From Paramacrobiotus metropolitanus (taxonomy: Eukaryota; Tardigrada; Eutardigrada; Parachela; Macrobiotidae), in NCBI RefSeq assembly GCF_019649055.1, contig NW_026570247.1, positions 1,178,001 to 1,242,000 of the forward strand: 64,000 nt of DNA, read 5' to 3'. The translations under genes and the position numbers were made by a program. The notes under the pieces were generated by a model. That model saw nothing but the letters and a program-made list of their open reading frames with translations. It did not search any database and was not told where the DNA came from. This document shows, in pieces, positions 1-9,641 of this stretch (within the stretch, counting starts at the first letter, position 1; the number at the start of each line of letters is the position of its first letter).

Positions 1-236
1 TCGAATGTCAAGACTCTTTGAACACTGTGCGTTGAGTGTGCAACAGCATGATTCACTTAACAGCGAACTGCGGAAGGCTGGCAGTCCACATTTAACTTGG
101 CCACTGTCAATCATAGCACTCATTCACGGGTGACGGTCACATTGCACGTAGATGGGCAACCCTCCACGGTTGGCTGTTAAGAGAATCATGCCGTCGCACA
201 CTCAACGCACAGTGTTCAAAGAGTCTTGACATTCGA
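1..236. mobile_element. Foldback MITE-like palindromic element at the window start
   Basis: Bases 1-41 are the exact reverse complement of 196-236. The similarity continues inward with single mismatches (about 48-66 against 172-190) and then as degenerate pairing, so almost the whole 236 bp can fold on itself. There is no coding capacity. The element may start before base 1, so its target-site duplication cannot be checked. The length and the near-full palindrome fit a foldback MITE. The family is not identified. Confidence 0.75.
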
Positions 237-1189
237 ACGCGCTACCGAAGATGCTTTACTCCTCCTCGTATGAATAGATCTGTTGCCTAGTCTTCTGGTG
301 TTTCATCGTGCGCTACAAGGAGATGTATAACAGTCTGCTATACCACGGACGGAAATTTTACTTCGGTTGCTTAATTTGGGAATTAGGATTATTGCTTATA
401 CGAGTACATTGGCATTATTGCTTATACACTGGCCAGGGGAGTCCTAAAATAAAACGTACAGGTTCACTTTAGCAGATTAACAATAACTTTGAGAGCTGGG
501 AAAATTTAGTCATCGAATGCCCGATGTCGCCACTGTTGTAGCACGATATCGTTTCGGAATGTTACTCGATCTTTGGCTTAGATAGCGATCGTTCTCCTGC
601 GGATACTCTGTTTACTTAGATCACTTAAAATTATTTAACCTCGGTGCACATAGTATGCACTTACTTGATCGGTATAAAGCTTTTGGGTTAACAGTAATAA
701 ATACTGGTAGCGTACCGGAACTGTGCGCGGCGATCGCTGGCGCGCTTAATCTCACGTATGCGATTAACCCTTCGGCGAGAGGTACCCGAATGAGTGCGAG
801 CTTCCCATTGAAAACTGGGATTTCCCGATGAAAAATTCAATTAAGAGAATTTTTAGTGAGCTCGTGCTGACCATAGGTCAGCGGGGGTGACTATGTCGTC
901 TTTTGACACCAATGCCCGTGGACAGTCTACTGCATACAAACGTTTAATTTTGTAATAATCAGGCGAGCGTGAAATACATTAAAGCAATTACTTCAATAAA
1001 TACTCCAAAAGAAGTACTTCAAAACGGTAGTACAGAAGTGGTCAACAAATTGCCCACTGGTCAGCAAAAAAATAAAACGTTTAAAACCCTTTTCCTTGCA
1101 TTTTGACCACGACTACATGTATACAACATAGATAATAAGCGATGCTGACTATCTTCCCCTTCTATGGAGAAACTGACCGCGTTCAGTGT

Positions 1190-2590
1190 TCTATTTCTGA
1201 CAGCGGCTGAGTGCTAGAAATTTCCACCGGTGAGACTCCCTGGCTATCCAAATGCTCAAAGTAAACAATAAACCATGAAAACTTCAGTACTTGTACGAAA
1301 GTAAGGCTACGGTGATACAGAACGCTGCAAATATTATCTCACCGCTTCCAGAAACTGAACATGAAGTGTCAAATACCCTTTGGGACGTGCGCCATAGCAT
1401 GAATACACACTGGTAAAGTCGACGGCAAACACAGCCAGTCCATAAAGTCAATAAAAAAGTAACGGCATCTCCTCACACCACATTCATCTGCGTCAGAGCG
1501 TGCTTCCATGTCCAGCCACCTACCGGATCATTCTACATATTCCATGTGTTTTATTGAAATTTTGTCATTTTCGTTTGCATCTACAACGTTTTCATAACGG
1601 CACAGCGTAGTTGTAAACTACATCATACCGTCTGATGAACTTTACGGTTGCGCACTGTCGTCATGAAAATAACCTTGTAGGTTCCAATGGACTGATCCTT
1701 CTCTTAATACCTTCTTTCTTCTACATTACTTATTTCAGTACGCCGCCTGCGTTTTTGTCGCCGTAGTTTTTGCTGCGGCAGTAAGTCCCGTAACGGGAGT
1801 GATGGAAAAAGAATTACCCTGTCTCTTTCTCCGTCGCAGTTTTAAAGCAACGGGCTGCCGTAATCTCGTTGCTCTTAAAATGGCGACGGAAAGAGAAATC
1901 AGAAATCATTCACCTTTATAACAATAAAATCCGTCAATAACTCCCAGTTTATATGGCGAAGAAATGCATAACCCCTCTGAGGATCATGATCGCATTGTCG
2001 GTTTTCTGATAAAGTGTAGTCAGCTCATGGCGTTCCCAGTTTATCTGCTGTATATTTATGCGGTGTATGTCGCCATCTTTGTTATTCTGTACCTATCCGG
2101 AAGTGCATCTGCTGATCCACTTCCGGATAAGTAGAGAATAACCGGATCCAGGGATCTCGTACGTATTTCCGGCGTCCGTGTTAACGTGGTATGTCAGCGC
2201 CTTTGCTGCCTGGACTGCTCTGTTACCTCGTATAGAAAAAGATTCCAGTGCCTGGAGTTTCTTTGGTCACGAGGTAATAGAGCGGTCTTGCATTCACAGA
2301 GCAAATGAATATGGGCAAATTAATATATGAGACCGAATTGTGAATATGTTTGCCAATTCATGGAAGTTAATCAAGTTGTAACACCCACAGATATGTTCGC
2401 GAATCCACCGAGAGCCTAGACCAATGTTGCTCCGAATGCGTGACACGCCTTTAGTACTCATTTGATAACATTCACGCAATAAAATGCTGATAACACATTA
2501 ATTAACATGTAACGCAATTAATTAATTACTATTTAATTAACTGGAATACGATCGAAATTGAAAAGGAGATAGTTGCTGTTATTGGTTTTA
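1190..2590 (+). repeat. Segmental duplication, copy A
   Basis: This stretch aligns in the same order and orientation with 6440-8225. Shared landmarks include the GCTCAAAGTAAA box (near 1255 and 6508), AATATTATCTCACCGCTTC (near 1330 and 6575), GTCCCGTAACGGGA (near 1785 and 7563), and the end block CATTAATTAA followed by TGTAACGCAATTA (near 2500 and 8155). Divergence and indels are substantial, so the duplication is old. A 12-bp-arm hairpin at 2094-2129 is absent from the other copy. No shared open frame is visible, so this is more likely a duplicated repeat or intergenic block than a gene. Confidence 0.65.
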
Positions 2591-2911
2591 AACCTGCAAA
2601 CTGTAAACGATTTCTGTCATCCTTCATTTTTGGGGAGCTCCAACGCCATCCCTGCCACAAATACGCCGTGTTTTAGCAGAGACCATTGCAGAAGCGCTGG
2701 AGTTACTGTAGTCTGTAGTGGCTCGATCAAGTGGCAGTGTGGCACCACAGAGTTAGCGTACGGGAAAACAGCACACATGCAGCGTGTGCGTGCTCATGCG
2801 CCCGCAAGCAAGAGCAGTGCACACTTTGCCAGTGCTGATTTCCCGTACATAAACGGGTCTAAGAGATGGATCGTACAGCCGTAAAAAAATATGTTTTTTA
2901 ACGTTTACATG

Positions 2912-3010
2912 TGTCGCAATATCGCACCCGGACAACGGGGAGTGTGACTTTTCGCCGCACTCAAATTGGGCGCGCGACTTTTCGTCGCGAAGAAATGTTT
3001 TCACACCCCG
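2912..3010 (-). repeat. Partial copy of the foldback-like satellite family
   Basis: The block with GGGAGTGTGAC followed by TTTCGCCGCA, the IR-like CGACTTTTCGTCGCG motif and the GCACCCGG start is the reverse complement of the right end of the element at 62640-63330. No satellite core is present here, so it is a solo arm or a truncated copy. Confidence 0.55.
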
Positions 3011-3949
3011 CTCCGCTAAACCAGAACAGACCAATAGACCGGCTGTCTACAATTCAATGTTAAAATCCGCTTAAACTTTGCTTACAAATATGAAACCGGC
3101 TTCTCACACCGTCGTCGTACAGAACCGGCATTTTTCTCCCCATGTGTTATCATACCGTAAGTTTCGCGGATGTACAGATATGTATGCTTCAAATTAGCGA
3201 AAAATCCCTTGGACGAACTTTCAGGAGTAATGTTTATGCTCATAAGGCGGATGTCTGACTTATATTCTATATACAAAGTAAATTGTTTAAATTTGCAGGA
3301 CCACTGTCTTTTTCCGGGGAATAATGGCGAAACGCCGAAACCAGCGCAATGCTTCTAATGCGTACACTACAAATTCCTCAATACCTGCGCGGTGAGTATT
3401 GTTCACAAGCAGCTGATGCCCAGAATGAAGTACGATCGGGATAATAATGGATATCCAACATTGCATCCAGATCGTTATTCCAAACTGACTATCAACGGCA
3501 GTCTGGATGAGCATTCGCCGAGGTAGATTTGAGCGCTTTCGGCGGCCCGTTGCTGTTCATCATCCTCATATCAAAAGAAACAGCCAGTGAAGAAGCCGGT
3601 CGATGCCCAGCTGAAATATGAATTGAAGTGTTGTAAATACTTCAACGCATGTTTTAGCGGGCATTGGTCGCAGGAACTTATCCGTGGATCTCCGTCTTCG
3701 TTCTGTGGCTGTGATAATGGTCTCTTACAGTCTCTAAGAAACGGTGGGATTGTCAAACTGCATTAACAGCCAGCGTCCGTCTTATTACAGATACAAGACA
3801 AACGCTGGTTGTGATTACAGTTTTCTGATCGCCAGTGTTAAAAGATCAGGATATATTTCGGGACCACCGATGGCTTTTTCTCGAGACGCTTCTGTAGCCG
3901 CTTTAACAGATAGAAATAACGGACACTGCGCGCATGTACTACATGTAAA

Positions 3950-4260
3950 TCATAGCGTGATCCGCCATTTCGTCTACGAAAATTCGTCGACCGTCACTTC
4001 GTGGAACAGTCACAATATCGACCCGTCACGACGTCGAACCAGCATTTGGCTGAACCGTTTTAGTTTTCTTGGGTTTTCCTAGGTTTCTTAGTTTTTCTTT
4101 GGTATTTTAGATTCTAAGGGTTCTTAGGATTTTTAGTTTTCATTGGTTTTCTTAGGTTTCGTGGGTGTTCTAGCCGTCGCCCTCGCGACGGTCGACGTAG
4201 TGCGGTCGACGTTTTGTCTGTCGATGAAGTGTTAGTCGACGAAATGCCGGTGAGCCAATC
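3950..4260 (-). repeat. Foldback-like satellite element, copy 1
   Basis: A left arm (about 3950-4056) rich in CCATTTCGTC, CGTCGACCGTCAC and TTCGTGG motifs is followed by a T-rich core (about 4057-4172) of degenerate TTTTCTTAGGTTTCTTAG units. A right arm (about 4173-4258) then carries the same motifs in the opposite polarity (GGTCGACGTAG, CGATGAAGTG, CGACGAAATG). The architecture matches 39638-39965 and 62640-63330, which carry the core on the other strand (CCTAAGAAA). There is no coding capacity. See findings. Confidence 0.65.
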
Positions 4261-4837
4261 CTAACGACTCGGGCAGCTCTTTTTGACTCTTTAATTTAAT
4301 TTAAAGTTTTTCAGGCTGACTTATAACTTAAAATGCTACTCGAAAAGCGGACCTCTACCATAACTCTCACAGAACTACCGATATCCTACAGAAGAGTTCC
4401 ACTTGCATTAAAACTCGAACACGGTTTACTTGCATTAATAACAGAATTCGTAGCGCAACTTGCACGTTCCCTGTAACTCATAGCTTTCAGTTTCAACCGT
4501 GAATAATTTGCCATAACCTTTCCATTTTAATTAATATATGTACGGAAATGCATGAGCAGTACGATGTATCTGCAATAATGTGACACCACTATTCGCAAAA
4601 TACTTATTTTACGCTTACACGCTCCTAAAAGCTTTCTTACAGGTAGAGTACGAAAAGTATGAAAGAAATGAAAAGTACACCAACCACATACTTCGAAGTG
4701 TTCCTATTGTGACAAAATTTACCATGTGGCGTCATGTTTAAGCAGCGTGGCGAGGCGCGCCGTAGCATGGAGTTTGGCTTGAACCGATAGTTCGTATTTT
4801 TCGCTGTATTGAATCGTCAGGAATTACCGGACTAGCT

Positions 4838-5069
4838 TCTTTGCACCGAGCGCGAAGCGCGAGGTGCTGCAGTAAGTCTTCGTCAAGAGCATAAAATTTG
4901 CCTGACACCACGAAGAGCGTACGTCACGCTTTTCCAATTCCACAACCCCAATACCATTTCCCAGTGGTATTGGCGCTCGCGCTCGTCCAGTAATGTATTT
5001 CGCAACCACCGCTAGTACAAAACAAACGGTCGTTACAACATTCGTCCACAAAACTGTACATAAAAGCAT
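4838..5069 (-). pseudogene. Retroelement-like coding remnant, frameshifted
   Basis: About 180 bp of this stretch is the reverse complement of 59949-60125 at high similarity. On the minus strand it can encode a stretch containing RARAPIPLGNGIGVVELEK, also present (as RARAPVPLGNDIGVVELEK) on the plus strand at 60 kb. Here one T is missing from the CTCTTTCG run, which shifts the frame after the DVRS motif. The 60 kb copy is followed by a CCHC zinc knuckle, so this is probably a decayed gag-like fragment. The protein family was not recognised. Confidence 0.5.
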
Positions 5070-6439
5070 GTAGTAAGCTCGCTGGAATAGTCACGAATGC
5101 CACTAAAGTGGGTCAGCGATTAGATCCACAGTGATGCACGAGCAATATTAATTTCAATTTGGATGTGGGTCTACTGCAGGGTATTTGATTTGGCTAAAAA
5201 CTTACAGCATCCGCTGGAGATCCACAGCCAAGTAAATGGACATGGTTTTCCTGACGTGCCACTGGTAGGTCTAATGATCTATAATCAATATCTACTGGAA
5301 AGGAATTGTGTTGTTGTTTATGCTCGAAATAGTATACACTTTGTCACCATCTTCAAAAATGGCGTTCGACTTACCCATTATCTTTAATTACGCCACGAAA
5401 ACAGCGCTGTCCAGGTACAGTACTGGGACACCCACTGCCGGTAAAAAGCAAATTAAACGTCGTTCTGCTGGGCAGGAAAAGCGTTCCGAAACCTATTGAG
5501 CTAGACGATTTATCACAAGAGAAGAATGAAGGGACTGACAATCATGGAATAGACGAGGAAGTACTGGACGGGTTAGCTGCAACGGCCGACCGCCATCCAA
5601 ACACCATATCAAGCAGCATTCAATATAGTCTGTTTGCATTGTCTCTCAACAGCAAACAGAGCGCGTTAAGTAAACCAGCTTACACAATCCGGTTAATTCG
5701 TATGCATGGAAGCTCAACCGGGAGAAGCTTTCCTCATGCTCTGATACATCGCGTTACGTGGCAACCTGCAGTGTCATGGCTGTCAAAGTTGCCCCTCTAC
5801 GCTTTCCTGATCAAGCGAGATTTCCGGGTTCCCGTCACAGTGCTGTCACTCACTGCGAATACCGAAACTTAGAATGATACTCCCACACCAGCTGCAAGCA
5901 TGATTGTACCAAATAGTTTGCAATAGTCGAAGCGTTATGACCTATTTGACGGCACTGGCACTTTCACTTCCGCTGGCCAGTGACCACTGAAAGCGAGAAC
6001 CGGTACTGTCTACGTTCTTTGTATTTGTTTTCTTACGGACAAATTACGGAAAATGTCCTAATTTCTGCAAAAACAGACAGAGAGACCACGGGAAAGCGGC
6101 GATCGCCGCTCTCTATGCCCCTTCTGTTTTTATTTGTGATACTACCTGAAAAAGGAAGAGTCCAGTCCCGGGAGAACAGATTCGCGGGCGATAATAACCT
6201 AAATGCCAAATGACATAGCAATAGGAACGCAGTACTGAACAGGATTCCAAGCTTGTGCACTTGCCCATTCGTCAAAACTATTACTGTAAAAAGTTTGATT
6301 TGGCCGCTCCCTACTAAAACAGCCTTACAGTCAAGAATTTGTTCATACAGCAAAACGGTAACAGTTTTCTGCTAAAAATCAATGGTCTCCGTTATTCCCC
6401 AGTAAACAGAGCAGCTGAAGGAAACCTGAACCTGCTCAG

Positions 6440-8225
6440 TGGCATGTTTATACAGCGACTGAGTGCTTGCAACATCCGCCGGTAAGACTCCTGAGTATTC
6501 AAGTGCTCAAAGTAAATAATACACCATGAAAAATAGCAAATTCAGTACGGCTAACGGCGATACTGGACGCTGCAAATATTATCTCACCGCTTCAACGAAT
6601 TGTATACGAAGTATCAAATACCTTTATGGCGTGTGCCGTAGCATGAATACACACTGGCAAAGTTCACGGCAAACATAGTCAACCTATAGAGTCAATAATA
6701 AGAGTAAACGCATCTCCTCACAACATATTTATCTGCATTAGCTGGTGCTTCCAGTTCCAGCCACCTGCCGGCTCATTCTACATATACCATATTGCGTTTT
6801 ATTGTAATTTTGTCATGACTACATTGGTGTACCGTGTACGAACCCAGCTAACCGTTAGAAGTAATGGTGATAAAGATATCTAGATGGATGTACATGGTTT
6901 TGGTTCGTATCGGTCACTCTCGAGTGTCGACCTTTTTTAGTTCTCAGGCCGTGCTTGTATACTTATTTGCTAAACATTTTTAATTCCTCACTTTGTTGAG
7001 TCTACGGCCTTTGCAAATACACCGCGGGTGTGTTTAACAATCCCCGAGAAATACTGTTCCCAGTTTGCTTTTACTTCTGCTTTTAAAGTAGCGCTTCCAT
7101 TATTTTTTATAACGGAAGGGCTATTTTAAAAGCTAAATTACTAGCTACGCACCTGAAGCTTTTACCACTGAGTTCAGTGCAAAGACAAAAAGACACCGGC
7201 CGCAGATTTGAGCGCGCACTAACGCTCCCGGAAAGCATATTTACTACCAAGGGCACGGGCATGCTGCGGAGTAATCATGGCGCTGGCTGGCCGGTCGTTT
7301 CACCGGTATCGAATGCGTCGCATTCGATACAGGTTAAAAGGCCGGCAGTCGGTGCCTGATGTCGTTTGATTGATTTGTCCAGTCTGAAGAGCCCATGCAG
7401 TGATATGACGAACTGTGCTGTTACGCTGTGCCATTATGAAAACAAATTCCAACGTTCTGATCATTTTCTTAGTATCTTCCTTTTGCTGCATGATTATATA
7501 ATTTATTCCAGTACGTATGCCGCCTGCGTTGTTGTCGCCATAGTTTTTTGTTGGGGCGGTTGGTCCCGTAACGGGAATGATGGAAAATATTCACGAAAGT
7601 TCCTAAAAAAATTCGGCGGATGGAGAAATCATTTTCTTTATAAGTTATAAAGGAAAATTTCTTCTCTGTCCGTCGTATTTTTAACAATAAAATCCGTAAA
7701 GAATTTTCAGTTTATATGGTGAAGAAAGGCGAGGAAAAATGGTGAAGAAACATAAAGAAATTCAAAGAAACCTCTCCGAGGATCATGAGCACTCGTTTTA
7801 TGATAACGTTTAGTCAGCTCGTGGCTCTCCCTCTTTATCTACTGTAATTGAATATATGCCGTGTACCCCGCCATCTTTGTTTTTCTCCACCTCTCCGGAA
7901 ATAAGATCCATTGATCCATCGGGTCTAGTGCGTATTTCTCGCGTCCGTGATAACGTGCTGTATCAGCGCCTTTGCTGACTATAGTCTTTTTATTTACGAA
8001 GTAACAAAGCGGTCCTGCATCCACAGAGCCGACCGAAGGCCCGAATCATACGGGCTGACTGCCGAATCATACGTGTAGGTTCGAATGCGAGACCCGCCTT
8101 TCGTACTCAATAGATAACAGTCATAACATTCACTCATGAAAATGCTGATAACGCATTAATTAATATGTAACGCAATTAACAATACAATAATAATACGATG
8201 GAAATAAAAAAAGGGTTATTGCTGT
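6440..8225 (+). repeat. Segmental duplication, copy B
   Basis: Direct diverged copy of 1190-2590 (shared landmarks are given there). It is longer than copy A mainly because of extra sequence around 6830-7500, which includes a perfect 11-bp-arm palindrome with a 3-base loop at 7306-7330. No gene was recognised. Confidence 0.65.
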
Positions 8226-8340
8226 TACTGGCGTTACGTCAACGATAATGTCAACGTCAGCTTTACGTCAACGCCATCGATAAGCAGACGGCGTCCCTTG
8301 TTCAGCAAGCTGTCATTGGTCTGTTGAACAATTGACGCTA

Positions 8341-8723
8341 CAGTGAAACTTCTTTACAACATACACCCTCCGTTCCAGGCTTTCTGAATGTTACAGAAGG
8401 GTGGTCTGAATGTTGGTTTTGCTGCCCTTTTGTATGCTTGGAGTTGGAAGATCCGTACTAAACAGATTAAAAACAGAAGCCGGAACATTTCTTTTAGAGA
8501 CACCGAAATGGTTTTTTTCCTCAGCATAGCCAACCGTATGTTACGCAGGGGTTGAATAAGCTGGTAAAACTGGTGCCGGTTCCATAAAAGGTGTAAAGGG
8601 GTGGATGTTATACGGAGAATTGCCCCTGTGTTAAAGTCTACGGGACGGTTTGGTTCCCAGCCTCGTGCATGCAATAAAGGGGTGAATGTTATAGGAAGGT
8701 GAATATTAAGAGGAGTTTCACTG
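8341..8723. mobile_element. TA-flanked MITE (Tc1/mariner/pogo-like ends)
   Basis: The element starts CAGTGAAACTTCT at 8341 and ends with the complement AGGAGTTTCACTG at 8723 (one mismatch over 13 bp). It is bounded by TA on both sides (8339-8340 and 8724-8725). The TA duplication and CAGT termini are typical of Tc1/mariner-pogo transposases, so a non-autonomous MITE mobilised by such an enzyme is the natural reading. It contains two direct sub-repeats of AAAGGGGTGRATGTTATA (near 8593 and 8678) and no transposase. Confidence 0.65.
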
Positions 8724-9311
8724 TATTTGCAATGTATCGTTGAACGACACAGAGAAGAACTCGCCGTCAGTTCTTTATGAGTATCAAGTTGACAACGGTA
8801 CCAGGTTCTCTGATTTCACTTCATTTCAGGATGGAATTTCGAATGGTTCTTATTCGCGTGGCCGTTTTGTGCATAAGAGGTGGGTATCGCAATCTGTATA
8901 TGTAAGTGAATGCACCGGCTTGTGCAAGTTGTGCACGACAGTAATGTAATGTCGTCGTGCTGCATTACCGCTGCGCTGTTCACTGTGCTGAATGTTTATT
9001 CCAGCTGATTTCAGTGTTGCAAAGCAGACGCTACACGCACCCATTTTTTTATGGAAGCCATACACTGCAGTACTACTTTTCATTGTTACTTTTCATCAGC
9101 AGTGTGTTGCCATCAAAGTGATGAGTTCAGCGCCCAGTTGACATGGTGCCTACTCTACTGGCGGTGTCCCTGTTGCTCGTTGCAATGGCGTTGTTGCAGC
9201 CTTGTCATATTATTACGAATTGTTGAGGATTTGCCCGGACGAGGCTTTGCACAATGATCATACGCGGGTAGGTTTAGTAGATCAAAGAAAGTTAACACTT
9301 CGCAGAAAATC

Positions 9312-9339
9312 TTATTATTATTATTATTATTATTATTAT
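9312..9339 (+). repeat. (TTA)n microsatellite
   Basis: Nine uninterrupted TTA units lie directly before the SINE-like repeat. On the minus strand this could be the repeat tail of that element. Confidence 0.85.
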
Positions 9340-9613
9340 CGTACTACAGTAGCCAAACTCCATTACGGAGACTTATTACCCTCAGGTGAAAACCGTTGGG
9401 CAAACCAGGCTATTGGAAAATTTTTTTGTTTATTTTGAAAATTTTATACTTTTTTTGGTTTGATTTTATGAGATAAAAGTTACCCACCTAGGAATCGAAC
9501 CCAGGACATACAATCTTAAAGCCAGACGTACTACCACCAGGCTATAGGCAATTAACATTAAATGTATGATTATTATTATCGTACTACAGTAGCCAAACTC
9601 CATTACGGAGACT
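9331..9613 (-). mobile_element. SINE-like repeat with a tRNA-like module, copy 1
   Basis: On the minus strand 9550-9482 reads like a decayed tRNA: a GGTTCGATTCC box (B box of the internal pol III promoter), a T-arm around it, and an A-box-like TAGCCTGGTGG. The anticodon stem pairs poorly, so I do not call a functional tRNA. The rest is an AT-rich body shared with 52931-53086 and 59493-59655. A 43-bp sequence at 9331-9373 is repeated exactly at 9571-9613, 240 bp apart. That is either a long target duplication or the start of a second, truncated tandem unit. Confidence 0.6.
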
Positions 9614-9641
9614 GCTGACCCGCAAACTTATTAATATACAC

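Larger units (their letters stand above)
237..9641. other. Gene-poor, repeat-rich region
   Basis: No open frame in this 9.4 kb shows a recognisable domain or a spliceable gene on either strand. It holds two related direct segments (about 1190-2590 and 6440-8225), a partial copy (about 2912-3010) and a full copy (about 3950-4260) of the foldback-like satellite family, a retroelement-like remnant (4838-5069), a TA-flanked MITE (8341-8723), a TTA microsatellite (9312-9339) and a SINE-like repeat (9331-9613). I see nothing identifiable in 237-1190, 3011-3950, 4260-4838, 5070-6440 or 8724-9311 beyond AT-rich single-copy-looking sequence. Confidence 0.6.

Noticed and set aside
4742-4790. Short repeat GGCGCGCCGTAG.ATGGAG shared with about 28885-28915
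   Set aside because: Only about 35 bp are similar. Too short to define an element; possibly an end fragment of an unknown transposon.
8354-8674. 106-codon minus-strand frame
   Set aside because: Lies wholly inside the TA-flanked MITE and shows no domain.
9482-9550. Functional tRNA gene on the minus strand
   Set aside because: T-arm and B box are good and a 7-bp acceptor can be drawn with wobbles, but the anticodon stem does not pair and the same module recurs inside a longer dispersed repeat. A SINE fits better.
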